The notes beneath the pieces were generated by a model. It did no database searches. It was not told where the DNA came from and saw only the letters and a list, made by a program, of their open reading frames with translations. Both the position numbers and the translations under genes were made by a program. 64,000 nt of DNA from Rickettsia endosymbiont of Cardiosporidium cionae (GTDB lineage: Bacteria > Pseudomonadota > Alphaproteobacteria > Rickettsiales > Rickettsiaceae), in the NCBI RefSeq assembly GCF_015476335.1, contig NZ_JADAQY010000002.1, positions 153,716 to 217,715 of the forward strand, read 5' to 3'. This document shows, in pieces, positions 29,276 through 38,933 of this stretch. Positions within the stretch are counted from its first letter, which is position 1. The number at the start of each line of letters is the position of its first letter.

Positions 29276-30292
29276 GTGGTTAAAGTAGATAACGTGCTCC
29301 AATTACTTGGAGATCAGAAGGCTGCAATTGTAATGCTTAGTTTATCTGGAGATAATGCAATAAAAGTATTTTCTTATATGAATGATGATGAGATTACAAT
29401 TGTCTCTCATGCTATGTCTAATTTAGGTAAGGTTAGCAATGAAATAGTAGATAATTTGCTAAAACAGTTAGCTTATGAACTTGTGACAGACTCTAATTTT
29501 TTAGGAAACCTTGATACTACAGAACGATTATTAAAAAAATTCTTGAATCAAGATCAACTAAGCCATCTAATGGAAGAAATTAGAGGGCCTAGAGGTAAGA
29601 ATACTTGGGAAAAATTATCACATGTTAGTGAAGAATCTCTTGCTACCTATTGTATGCAAGAACATCCTCAGACAGTAGCGCTGATTATGTCAAAGATTTC
29701 TCCATTGCATGCATCAAAAGTTATGGGCTATTTTTCAGACGATTTTGTATCAGATATTCTTAGTAGGATACTGAATCTAGATTCTGTACAACAAGAGACA
29801 TTAAAAAGGGTAGAGAGTGTTTTAAGAGAAGAGTTTATCCATAGTATAGGTAAAACACAAAAATGCGATAGCATTGAGATGCTCGCAGAGATCTTTAATC
29901 AGTTGGATCGTAATAGTGAAGATAAGTTTATGTCTATATTGAGTGAAATTACACCAGAAGCAGCGCTTAAAGTAAAAGATAAAATGTTTACTTTTGCTGA
30001 TCTGGTAAAAATCGATTCCCAGTATATCCAAGTGTTACTGAGGTCATTTGATAGAAGCAAATTAGTTAAATCACTCAAGGGGGCTACAACTCAAATAAAA
30101 CAAGTAATACTTGGAAGTATGTCTCAGAGGGCAGCAAAAATTATAGAAGAAGAAATTCAGACACTTGGCCCTATTAGAGTAAAAGCAGTAGATAGTGCAA
30201 GAGCAGAATTAGTAGCACAGGCTAAATCCTTAATAGATAGTGGTGAAATAGAAGTAATGATGAATGCTGGTGATGATGAATTTATTACGTAA
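29276..30292 (+). CDS. fliG: Flagellar motor switch protein FliG
   Basis: C-ring protein linking the MS-ring to the stator and controlling torque and direction. The 338-residue length is normal. The N-terminal domain (LGDQKAAIVMLSLSGDNAIKVFSYM), the middle EHPQT motif (QEHPQTVALIMSKI) and the C-terminal torque domain (FADLVKIDSQYIQVLLRSFDRSKLVKSLKGA in pieces, then MSQRAAKIIEEEIQTLGPIRV) are all recognisable. The start is probably the GTG at 29276, since no ATG precedes the conserved N-terminus. It lies 122 bases after fliF and abuts the next gene. Confidence 0.95.
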   Translation: MVKVDNVLQLLGDQKAAIVMLSLSGDNAIKVFSYMNDDEITIVSHAMSNLGKVSNEIVDNLLKQLAYELVTDSNFLGNLDTTERLLKKFLNQDQLSHLMEEIRGPRGKNTWEKLSHVSEESLATYCMQEHPQTVALIMSKISPLHASKVMGYFSDDFVSDILSRILNLDSVQQETLKRVESVLREEFIHSIGKTQKCDSIEMLAEIFNQLDRNSEDKFMSILSEITPEAALKVKDKMFTFADLVKIDSQYIQVLLRSFDRSKLVKSLKGATTQIKQVILGSMSQRAAKIIEEEIQTLGPIRVKAVDSARAELVAQAKSLIDSGEIEVMMNAGDDEFIT

Positions 30293-30307
30293 GTGCTGAT
30301 TGACAAT

Positions 30308-31237
30308 ATGAAAAAATTATATCAATTGTTAGAAGAATTTGATAAACAAAATATCAATAAGGAGAAGTATGATGATTCATCAAAGCGTGTTACAGAGGGC
30401 TGTTCAGGTGTTACTGGTAGTGGAGTTGGAGTAGCAAGCGATTCACTTATAAAATATAGTAAGGTTTTGGATGATATTGCCTTTTTAAATAATTCTTCTG
30501 TATCAATTTTGGATTCTGAGTTAGTTGAATCAGATAGTGGTATGGTAGATAAATTCAATATTAGTGAGTTACTGCCTACAGAAAAAGATACTGAAAATAC
30601 TGATGTAACAAATGCCAATGTAGCAGATGGTGATGTAGTATATGATAAAATTGATAATATTGATCAGCAAGATATTAACAATCTTTTACCTGAAAAAAAT
30701 GAAGAAAAAAAAACTGGAGAAGATTATATAACTAAATCTGAACATGATGCAGAATTAGAAGGAGTAAGATATCACTATGAGAATATTATTGAATCTTTAG
30801 AAGTCAAACTTTCTATTATCAAAGAGCTTAAATCAAAATTTGACTTAATTATTAATCAGGATATTCAAAATGATATAGTACCAAAAATTACTGAACTCTC
30901 TATTGCTATTTTGCAAATACTGGTAAAAAAATTAAATTTGATTTTACCTGTAGATTTTAATAAGATATTTAATCAGTATATTGCTGTGGAATTAGATAAA
31001 ATTCAAGAAAAGCGTCAAGTCTCAATCTGTGTGAATCCTGTGAATTATGAGTTATTTAAAGAAATTTTAAATTTTAGTGAATTAAACAATAAAGATAGCA
31101 TTGTGCTTAGCACAGATGTATCTCAGGAAGTTGGTAATATCGATGTAAAGTGTTCTAGTGTATCTTTTCGGTATAATCAGCATGAATTAACATCAGCTGT
31201 TGAAAATGTTATAAAACAGCTAATAACACTTATATAA
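30308..31237 (+). CDS. fliH: FliH-like flagellar export ATPase regulator (probable)
   Basis: A 309-residue protein from ATG 30308 (a GTG at 30293, abutting the fliG stop, is possible). Residues 1-145 are acidic and low in complexity. A coiled-coil-like part follows (ITKSEHDAELEGVRYHYENI read onward to KELKSKF), then an alpha/beta C-terminal domain (VPKITELSIAILQILVKKL, VDFNKIFNQYIAVELDKI, QVSICVNPVNYELF). That is the layout of FliH, which holds the export ATPase FliI at the C-ring. The position between fliG and fliN, where alphaproteobacteria carry fliH, supports the call more than sequence does. Confidence 0.7.
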   Translation: MKKLYQLLEEFDKQNINKEKYDDSSKRVTEGCSGVTGSGVGVASDSLIKYSKVLDDIAFLNNSSVSILDSELVESDSGMVDKFNISELLPTEKDTENTDVTNANVADGDVVYDKIDNIDQQDINNLLPEKNEEKKTGEDYITKSEHDAELEGVRYHYENIIESLEVKLSIIKELKSKFDLIINQDIQNDIVPKITELSIAILQILVKKLNLILPVDFNKIFNQYIAVELDKIQEKRQVSICVNPVNYELFKEILNFSELNNKDSIVLSTDVSQEVGNIDVKCSSVSFRYNQHELTSAVENVIKQLITLI

Positions 31238-31282
31238 TGGATGGTTATTAATAGTATTAATGAATAAAATAAGTATAAATAT

Positions 31283-31615
31283 ATGGAAAAAAAAATAATA
31301 GAAACAATAGATTCAGTACAAAATGAAGTTAATGAATCTCAGGATGAAAAAGATGAAAGGAAAGAATTAAATATGGAGTCTCTTTATGATATACCAATAA
31401 CGCTATCAGCAGTTTTGGGCTCCACTAAAATGAGTCTGAACAAAATTTTGCAATTAACTAAAGGCTCTTCTATTGTTTTGGATAGAAATGTTGGAGAATC
31501 AGTGGATATATATGTTAATAATAAAGCTATAGGTAAAGGAGAGGTTGTGATTAGAGGAGATAAAATAGCTATAACAGTTAATGCATTGTTTAAAAAAGAT
31601 CTTGAGCAGCAGTAA
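31283..31615 (+). CDS. fliN: Flagellar motor switch protein FliN
   Basis: A 110-residue protein. The hydrophilic first 35 residues are followed by the SpoA/FliN domain: YDIPITLSAVLGSTKMSLNKILQLTKGSSIVLDRNVGESVDIYVNNKAIGKGEVVIRGDKIAI (read in sections). The LTKGS and VGESVDIYVN-x5-GEVV segments are the typical C-ring core. It completes the fliF-G-H-N cluster; FliM is not in the window. The next gene (prmC) is on the opposite strand 36 bases away. Confidence 0.94.
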   Translation: MEKKIIETIDSVQNEVNESQDEKDERKELNMESLYDIPITLSAVLGSTKMSLNKILQLTKGSSIVLDRNVGESVDIYVNNKAIGKGEVVIRGDKIAITVNALFKKDLEQQ

Positions 31616-31651
31616 TTTTTGTATTTAATATTAGATTATATATTGGCCATC

Positions 31652-32524
31652 TTATAGTTTTAATTGGGATTTGATAACTCTTGGATGGTTTTGTATATCA
31701 TATAGTATATCTAATATTTCTAGATTATATTCCTTCAATAATTTTAGTATCGTAGTTAATTTATTAAACGATATCTCTAAATATAACAACCCTTTTGGTT
31801 GTAGATATAAATCTATTTTGGATATTATTTTTTGATAAAAATATATTCCATTATTTTTAGCATATAGAGAATTTGAAGGCTCATATAGTTTTGTTTCTTT
31901 TGACATTAAGTTCTTTTCGTTTCTTGCTACATATGGTGGATTTGTGATGATAGCTGTAAATTTATTTTCACTATTTATTTTCTGCCAAATATTACTTTTT
32001 ATAAAATGAATATTTTTGGTATTATGATATCTAGCATTTTTTTTAGCTAATTCTAATATTTTATTACTTATATCTGTAGAAGTAATTTTTAATCTCTGAT
32101 TTTGTAGTTCTAGAGCTAGGGTAATCGATATTATTCCTGAACCTGTACCTATTTCTAATAATTTTATTTCTTGGTCATTTGAATATTTTTTATACTCGTT
32201 GATAGCGGATGTTATAAGAATTTCAGAATCATTCCTAGGCACTAAAACTTTATTATTAACAAAAAAAAATCTATTATAGAATTCCTTATATCCTAATATA
32301 TAGGCCATTGGTTCATATTTTATACGCCTTTTAAGCATCGAAAGAAATTTTGTTGTTTCCAACGGAGTTAGTTCATAGCCAGGGTTTGTGATAATGAATT
32401 CCAGTGGCCTTTTTATAGCATTTGATAAAATTAATTCTGTATCAATAGCTCTTGAATCAATATTTTGCATAGTTTGCTTACCCAATTCTAATGCCTTTTT
32501 TAATAATATTGAGTTATGAGCCAT
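31652..32524 (-). CDS. prmC: Release factor glutamine methyltransferase PrmC
   Basis: Methylates the GGQ glutamine of peptide-chain release factors RF1/RF2. The 290-residue protein has the helical N-terminal domain (about 1-80, ending EPMAYILGYKEFYNRFF), the SAM motif EIGTGSG (124-130) and the N5-glutamine catalytic motif NPPY (195-198, ITNPPYVARNE). The order and length are normal for PrmC. Starts at ATG 32524, convergent with fliN. Confidence 0.95.
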   Translation of the reverse strand: MAHNSILLKKALELGKQTMQNIDSRAIDTELILSNAIKRPLEFIITNPGYELTPLETTKFLSMLKRRIKYEPMAYILGYKEFYNRFFFVNNKVLVPRNDSEILITSAINEYKKYSNDQEIKLLEIGTGSGIISITLALELQNQRLKITSTDISNKILELAKKNARYHNTKNIHFIKSNIWQKINSENKFTAIITNPPYVARNEKNLMSKETKLYEPSNSLYAKNNGIYFYQKIISKIDLYLQPKGLLYLEISFNKLTTILKLLKEYNLEILDILYDIQNHPRVIKSQLKL

Positions 32525-32637
32525 ATTTTTATCAACTAATAAAGTAATTTAAATTTCTATTGTTACTAAGATCTCTTATCTTAGATATAAGTGATAAAAA
32601 ATCAATATTTTATTGATTTCATCTCCTCTTATTAATA

Positions 32638-32654
32638 TACTCACTTGGTGAGTA
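32638..32654. promoter_or_regulatory. Short perfect inverted repeat upstream of the HtrA gene
   Basis: TACTCAC-TTG-GTGAGTA is a perfect 7-base hairpin or dyad lying 72 bases before the protease start codon, in the divergent gap between prmC and the protease gene. It is more GC-rich than its surroundings. It could be an operator or a transcript-leader hairpin; it has no T-run, so it is not a normal terminator. I saw no clear heat-shock sigma-32 promoter beside it. Confidence 0.3.
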
Positions 32655-32725
32655 GGTGCCCTTACTAGTCTACCTTATATTGGTTTTGTGAGGAATTTTT
32701 AATTATAAAGTGATATTGATATAGA

Positions 32726-34144
32726 ATGAAGAATATATTAAATTTGAGTAAAGTGATTTGGTATCCCGTTTTTCCTTTGTTAATAGGAGTTTTGTTATGT
32801 ATTTTTAGTGTTTCTGCATTCTCTGGAGTTATACCTAGTGGTACTAAAAGTTTATCCCCTATTTTAAAAAATGTTTTACCTTCAGTAGTTAACTTATCTA
32901 TTTCCAGCAAGGTAGCGATAGATAAGAATGATTTATTGTTCAATGATCCTATATTTAGGAATTTTTTCGAAGGATTAGAAAATTTTATTCCTCAATCTAG
33001 AGAAACTAAGAGTATAGGTTCAGGTGTAATAATAGATGGTGATAAAGGTTATATAGTTACTAATTATCATGTAGTAAATAATGCAGACGAAATTTTAGTG
33101 ACACTTCAGGATAAAAGGACTCTAAATGCTAAAACAATAGGTTCAGATAAAGAAACAGATATAGCTGTGTTAAAGGTGAATAGTAGTAAATTGAGTTCAT
33201 TTAAGCTTGGTAATGCAGAAGCATTAGAAGTAGGAGATTTTGTAGTAGCTATAGGCAATCCTATGGGTCTTAATCATACTGTGACTTCAGGAATTATAAG
33301 TGCTTTGGGCAGAAAAAATTTGGGGCTAGGAGGTATAGAAGATTTTATACAAACAGATGCTTCGATCAATCCTGGTAATTCAGGTGGGGCTCTGATTAAT
33401 CTTGAAGGCGAGCTAATTGGTATTAATGCTCTCATAGCAACTAGCAGGAGTGGCGGAAGTAGTGGTATAGGTTTTGCTATTCCAATCAATATTGTAAAGT
33501 CAGTTTATGAGCAAATAGTAAGAGATGGTAGGGTAAGTAGAGGTATTATAGGTGTGTTGATCCAAGATCTTACACCAGAAGTGAAAAAAGAGATGGGAGT
33601 TAGTGAAATGCTAGCGAGTGGAGGAGTGTTGCTTTCTAGTGTAGTTAAAAACGGGCCCGCAGATAAAGCAGGGTTAGCAGCAGAGGATATAATTGTCAGT
33701 GTAGATGGTCATCAGATAGAAAGCGTTTCTATGCTGAAAAGTATGGTTAGTCTTAAGGATGTTGGTGCAAAAATTAGAGTTAGATTTCTACGTAATAAAA
33801 GATATCAAGAAGTTGATGTAAAAATAGATAAAGCATTAAATGATTCTCAGACATACTCTGATATGGATATATCTTTATTACAAGGTGTTTCTATCTCAAA
33901 TATACCTTCTTCTCATCCTTTGTATAGAGATGTTAAAGGGGTTTTTGTGACATCAGTTGCTAAGGGTTCAGTCGCTTGGAGTTTAGGTTTGCGTGAAGGG
34001 TATATTATCACATCTGTTAACAAGAAAAACGTTGCTAACGTACAGGAGTTTAAAGATATAGTAAATAAAAAAGATTATAGAGTTCTACTACTGAATGTGA
34101 GATATGAGTCTGGTTCTGCATTTATTGTGTTACAAAATAGATAG
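32726..34144 (+). CDS. degP: Do-family serine protease (HtrA/DegP type)
   Basis: Periplasmic protease/chaperone that handles misfolded envelope proteins. The 472-residue product has an N-terminal membrane anchor or signal peptide (about 12-32), a trypsin-like domain with the triad H115 (VTNYHVV), D145 (DKETDIAVLKV) and S219 (NPGNSGGAL), and two PDZ domains (about 255-355 with IGVLIQDLTPEVKKEM, and 365-470 with LQGVSISNI and GSVAWSLGLREGYII). All catalytic residues are present. Two PDZ domains favour DegP/DegQ over DegS. Confidence 0.95.
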   Translation: MKNILNLSKVIWYPVFPLLIGVLLCIFSVSAFSGVIPSGTKSLSPILKNVLPSVVNLSISSKVAIDKNDLLFNDPIFRNFFEGLENFIPQSRETKSIGSGVIIDGDKGYIVTNYHVVNNADEILVTLQDKRTLNAKTIGSDKETDIAVLKVNSSKLSSFKLGNAEALEVGDFVVAIGNPMGLNHTVTSGIISALGRKNLGLGGIEDFIQTDASINPGNSGGALINLEGELIGINALIATSRSGGSSGIGFAIPINIVKSVYEQIVRDGRVSRGIIGVLIQDLTPEVKKEMGVSEMLASGGVLLSSVVKNGPADKAGLAAEDIIVSVDGHQIESVSMLKSMVSLKDVGAKIRVRFLRNKRYQEVDVKIDKALNDSQTYSDMDISLLQGVSISNIPSSHPLYRDVKGVFVTSVAKGSVAWSLGLREGYIITSVNKKNVANVQEFKDIVNKKDYRVLLLNVRYESGSAFIVLQNR

Positions 34145-34408
34145 TGTTTTTTTTATTTTTGATAAAAATTATACAGTAGTAGTACTGTTTTTTAACCAGT
34201 ACAGAGCTGCTGGTGTTGGTGTTCTGTTATTTTGAGTCTAATAGCTGCAATCAATTTATTTGATGTTGCATTATTTTTTATATTTTATAGCAATTCAATG
34301 CTGTTATTTAGTACTTATAATCTTGTACCGCTGTAGAATTTTGTTCTATTTGTTTCTGAGTAAGTATTTTATTGTTTTATATCTGTTTTAATTTTGTAGT
34401 ATAAAATT

Positions 34409-36028
34409 ATGAGTAAGTATATCTTTATAACTGGTGGTGTTACATCTTCTTTAGGTAAGGGAATAGTTGCTGCATCTTTAGGGAAACTTTTGCAATCCAG
34501 CGGTTATAAAGTTGCTATTCAGAAATTTGATCCATACATTAATGTAGATCCTGGGACGTTGAACCCATATGAACACGGAGAATGTTATGTCACTGATGAT
34601 GGTATGGAAACAGACCTCGATTTGGGGCATTATGAGAGGTTTCTTGATATCACAACTAGTTATGCCAATAATACCACTGGAGGTAGTATTTATCAAAATG
34701 TTATTGCAAAGGAAAGGAAAGGGATTTATCTGGGTAAAACTGTACAGGTTGTTCCTCATATTATTGATGAGATTAAGGAATATTTTAAACTTCTGAGTAA
34801 TGATACTGATGATAATCATATCATTATAGTCGAAATAGGGGGAACAGTAGGAGATATAGAATCTTTACCTTTTATAGAAGCAGTGAGACAGTTTAGATTG
34901 GAGTTGACTTCTAAAAATTTATTAAATATACATTTAACTCTTTTGCCATATTTGGGTTCTACTAAAGAATTAAAAACCAAGCCTACTCAGCACTCTGTCA
35001 AAACTTTGTTATCTTATGGTATACAGCCTGATATAGTGGTTTGTCGTGCATCTCAATGTATTTCTTTAGAATTACGTAAAAAAATAGCACTATTCTGTAA
35101 TCTGAATATTGAAGATGTGATAGAGGCAATTGATACAGAGTGTATCTACAAAGTACCGATACTGCTTCTAAAAGAAAATCTGAATTACATTATCTTAAAA
35201 AAATTCAATTTCTGCAATATTACAGAACCTGATTTACGACAATGGAATTATTTTATTCAAAAGTTAGAAAATCCTAAATATGATGTAAAGTTAGGAATAA
35301 TAGGGAAGTATGTAGAATTGTCAGATGCTTATATCTCTCTGCGTGAATCATTAATTCATGCCTCGGCTTACACAGGGTGTAAAATAAATATTCAGTATTT
35401 AGATTCTTCATTATGTGAAGAAGATGCTTATCTAGATAATGCATTATCTAGATTGGACGGTATACTAGTAGCTTCAGGTTTTGGTTATAGAGGAATTGAG
35501 GGTAAAATAAATGCCATAAAATTTGCTAGAGTTAATAATATACCATTTTTTGGTATATGTCTTGGTATGCAGTGTGCAATAATAGAATATAGTAGAAATG
35601 TGATTAAACTAGCTGATAGTCACTCTACAGAGTTTTTTCCGGATGTTAAAACTCCTGTAATTGACATTATTGAAAATACTACCAATATACAATCATTAAA
35701 ATCTAATATGAGGCTGGGAGCATATAACTGTGAGATTTTTGCTGATACCAGATCTGCTTTATGTTACAAAAAAGATTTGGTTTATGAAAGGCATAGACAT
35801 AAATATGAATTTAATAATCGGTATTTAAAATTGTATAAAGAATATGGTATGGTATTTGCTGGTATGAATACTGAAAATAATATAGTGGAAATAATTGAAA
35901 TAAGAGATCACCCTTGGTTTGTTGCAACCCAATTTCATCCTGAATTGAAAAGTACAGTTCTGAACCCTCATCCATTATTTTTAGGTTTTACAGATGCAAT
36001 GATACAACATAAAATGTTACATATATAA
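34409..36028 (+). CDS. pyrG: CTP synthase
   Basis: Makes CTP from UTP with glutamine and ATP. The 539-residue protein has the N-terminal synthetase domain (YIFITGGVTSSLGKGIVAASL, FDPYINVDPGTLNPYEHGE, EIGGTVGDIESLPFIEAVRQ) and the C-terminal glutamine amidotransferase domain with the catalytic cysteine C384 (FGICLGMQCA) and the His/Glu pair in QFHPEL. It is complete and of normal length. A 264-base gap precedes it, in which I see no gene. Confidence 0.97.
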   Translation: MSKYIFITGGVTSSLGKGIVAASLGKLLQSSGYKVAIQKFDPYINVDPGTLNPYEHGECYVTDDGMETDLDLGHYERFLDITTSYANNTTGGSIYQNVIAKERKGIYLGKTVQVVPHIIDEIKEYFKLLSNDTDDNHIIIVEIGGTVGDIESLPFIEAVRQFRLELTSKNLLNIHLTLLPYLGSTKELKTKPTQHSVKTLLSYGIQPDIVVCRASQCISLELRKKIALFCNLNIEDVIEAIDTECIYKVPILLLKENLNYIILKKFNFCNITEPDLRQWNYFIQKLENPKYDVKLGIIGKYVELSDAYISLRESLIHASAYTGCKINIQYLDSSLCEEDAYLDNALSRLDGILVASGFGYRGIEGKINAIKFARVNNIPFFGICLGMQCAIIEYSRNVIKLADSHSTEFFPDVKTPVIDIIENTTNIQSLKSNMRLGAYNCEIFADTRSALCYKKDLVYERHRHKYEFNNRYLKLYKEYGMVFAGMNTENNIVEIIEIRDHPWFVATQFHPELKSTVLNPHPLFLGFTDAMIQHKMLHI

Positions 36029-36182
36029 AATTACTAAATAATTATTTTTACTTATACTTATATTTGAATAGCTTTTGATTTAATAATGATTATGTTAGTA
36101 TTTTTGTAGTAATGAGTCGAAGATTTTAAGTTGGTGATTTTATTGGGTATGACTATTGGTATAAAAATGAGTCCTGTGATAA

Positions 36183-38933
36183 ATGTTTAAAATAACCACA
36201 AGTCTATTCTTTTTTCTTATTATACTCTGCATTAATGCGTATGCTGCATTTAATGTTCGGGTTGAAATTAAGGCTTCAGGTAATGATATTTTTTTTATTA
36301 TTCATCATGAGAATCAGGATAAAAATTTAGATATTAATGTTTCCCAAAATCTTGTTATTGCTGATGCAGGTGAGGTCATTAATTATGGAGTGTTAGATTC
36401 TTCTTTATCTGCATCTAGTGACATTTATAGTATCACTACGACCTCAGATATGAACGGCATAAAATTCAATTTTGATACTACAAAGTTAAAATATAATACT
36501 ACGATAAATGGAGAAAGACTTACAGCTGTAAAATTTACTATTTTAAAAGAAAAATTGAAACAGTTTAGTAATATAGAAAATATTGATAAAGGCAATATTA
36601 CTAAAAATATAGGAAACAATAGCAGCCCATTTACTCTGGATATTACTAATAATTCAGATGCTAAAGTTGCAGCCTTTGTCAGAGATAAGTACTTGTGGAT
36701 AGTATTAAATAAAGAAGATAATTTCAATATTCCTACTAACAATGTCATAAAGAATTCTGTTAGAGTTAGCTCCGAATCAGGAGCAGTATTTAGATTGGAA
36801 ATTAATAAGGATTATAAATATATTGAGCTCATTAAGAAAAAATCCCAGCATGGCAGTGGGTTGAGTATCGTTTTATCCCTTAGTGAAAGAGTCAGTAATG
36901 CAAATATTATGTCCGCTACTCAGCTTGATGATATGAATAGTTTATTAGTTCAAAGTAAAAATCATGAATATAATTATGACATAGTGAAGTTTGAAGATCC
37001 GGATGTTGGTGATACACTGAATATTATAACATTTGCTGAGGATCAATACAGATTTGATAAGGTGTTGAATTTATTGGATTTTAGGGTTCTGCCATCTGTA
37101 TCTGGGGTAGTAATAGACGGAAATGATGTTAGTGTTATATTTGATGAACAGTATCAAGGATTTATTATTAAACCTGCACCTTCAAGTTATGGTGAATCTT
37201 ATATTTTACCTCCTGGGTTTGATAATACTAAAATTACTAACTTAGCATTTTTAGACTCTAATTTAGATGTATCAAATTTCAATAACCAAAAATCATCTCT
37301 ATTGGCTTCAGCAGCTTTCGCGAAAAACTCTGAAGAAAGATTATACAGGCATTTATTACTTGCGATATTCTTTTTTAAGCATTCTTTATATCATGAATCT
37401 TTATCTACATTGCTATTATTAAAATCAGATTTGGATAAAAATAACAAATATTATTTTTATATAAGGTTTTTAACCGCAGTTAATTATTCTATAGTAGGTA
37501 TTTATGATAAGGCTAAACTAGAATATAGTTTTTTGTTAGACAGTACATATACAAACAATATTCCTGAAATTAAATTATGGTCAGAGTATAATAATATTTT
37601 ACTATATCAGCACAGTCCAAAAATAGTGGATTTTGCTAGTTTTTATAGCATTATTAATATATACCCAGATGATCTGTATTGGGTTATGATTTCGAACATT
37701 GCTCGTTACTACTTTAATAATAATCAATTAAAATCTCTAGAAAATGTTATAAAATCTGTGCGTGAACCAAATACTGACTATTATACAGATTTTGTATTAT
37801 ACTGGAGTGCTCAACTAATTAAAAAAAAATTATCAAAATATGAAGAATTGCTTAAGAATATTATTATAAGAGATAAATCTCAGTTTTTTGTTATCAAGGC
37901 AAAATTGGATTTATTAAAACAACAAGTTATTAGTGAAGTTATTAATTATAAAGATGCTATTCAGTTACTTAATAGTATCAAATTATCGTGGCGTGGTGGA
38001 GATTTAGAATATGATATATTGACTACATTAGCAGGATATTATGAGAATCAGGGTGATTTTATCAATTCTTTGAGGACCTATCAGTATGTGATGAAAATGT
38101 TTTTTAATACAAAAAATCTCTCAGAGATAGATCATAAATCTAAAGAATTGTTTAAAAAAATATTTTTATTTGATCGTTTTACTCAAGAAATAGACAACAT
38201 AAAATTTATCGCGCTATTTTATGAATTTAAAGACCTAAGCCCTATAGGTTCAGTAGGAGATAGAATAGTAATGAATGTTATAGATAAATTAATAGAGCTT
38301 GACTTGTTATCAGAGGCATCAAATTTATTAATGCATCAGATAAAATATAGGCTAAAGGGTAATGAAAAAATTGTAAAAGCTAATCAATTAGCTATGTTAT
38401 TAACTAAATTAGGAAAGTATGAGGAATCAATATCTGTGCTTAATATAACTGATTTAGAAAATATTAGGTTTAGTGAACATCAAAAACGTATTTTGTTGAA
38501 GGCAAATAACTTTTTATATTTAAAAAAATATTCTGATATGTTTAATATGTTGCATAACATATATGGTGATGAGGCAAATAATCTAAGAAAAATTGCTCTA
38601 TTTCAGTCGAATAAATTATCTCAGTATATTGCTTTAGCAGAAAAAGATTTCGATAAGATGATTTCTAATACTAACTTATTTCAAAATCAGCAAGATATTT
38701 TAAGTTTGGCTATTGCCTATTATAAAACTAATTCTCAGGATAAACTATACATGTTACAGAAATCATTACTCAATAAAAATCCTATGCTAGAGAATTTAGT
38801 AAATTTTATGGTTAACAATAATATATTACTCAAAGATACTAATATCTTAGAGGATAATTTTAAAATTTCATCTGTTAGTGGTTTACTACAGAAATACCAA
38901 GAACAAAATTTAGCAAAGAATTTTAATGAATAA
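36183..38933 (+). CDS. Large exported protein, beta-rich N-terminus plus helical repeats; function unknown
   Basis: I do not recognise this 916-residue protein. It starts with a clear signal peptide (about 1-21, ending NAYA). Residues 22-350 are beta-rich and Asn/Asp/Ser-rich (FNVRVEIKASGND..., VEFEDPDVGDTLNI-like segments). From about 375 to the end it is almost entirely amphipathic helices (RLYRHLLLAIFFFKHSLYHESLSTLLLL; IYDKAKLEYSFLL; AGYYENQGDFINSLRTYQYV), which look like degenerate TPR-type repeats. A periplasmic scaffold or assembly role is an inference. Its last 8 bases overlap ftsY, so the two are translated together. Confidence 0.75.
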   Translation: MFKITTSLFFFLIILCINAYAAFNVRVEIKASGNDIFFIIHHENQDKNLDINVSQNLVIADAGEVINYGVLDSSLSASSDIYSITTTSDMNGIKFNFDTTKLKYNTTINGERLTAVKFTILKEKLKQFSNIENIDKGNITKNIGNNSSPFTLDITNNSDAKVAAFVRDKYLWIVLNKEDNFNIPTNNVIKNSVRVSSESGAVFRLEINKDYKYIELIKKKSQHGSGLSIVLSLSERVSNANIMSATQLDDMNSLLVQSKNHEYNYDIVKFEDPDVGDTLNIITFAEDQYRFDKVLNLLDFRVLPSVSGVVIDGNDVSVIFDEQYQGFIIKPAPSSYGESYILPPGFDNTKITNLAFLDSNLDVSNFNNQKSSLLASAAFAKNSEERLYRHLLLAIFFFKHSLYHESLSTLLLLKSDLDKNNKYYFYIRFLTAVNYSIVGIYDKAKLEYSFLLDSTYTNNIPEIKLWSEYNNILLYQHSPKIVDFASFYSIINIYPDDLYWVMISNIARYYFNNNQLKSLENVIKSVREPNTDYYTDFVLYWSAQLIKKKLSKYEELLKNIIIRDKSQFFVIKAKLDLLKQQVISEVINYKDAIQLLNSIKLSWRGGDLEYDILTTLAGYYENQGDFINSLRTYQYVMKMFFNTKNLSEIDHKSKELFKKIFLFDRFTQEIDNIKFIALFYEFKDLSPIGSVGDRIVMNVIDKLIELDLLSEASNLLMHQIKYRLKGNEKIVKANQLAMLLTKLGKYEESISVLNITDLENIRFSEHQKRILLKANNFLYLKKYSDMFNMLHNIYGDEANNLRKIALFQSNKLSQYIALAEKDFDKMISNTNLFQNQQDILSLAIAYYKTNSQDKLYMLQKSLLNKNPMLENLVNFMVNNNILLKDTNILEDNFKISSVSGLLQKYQEQNLAKNFNE

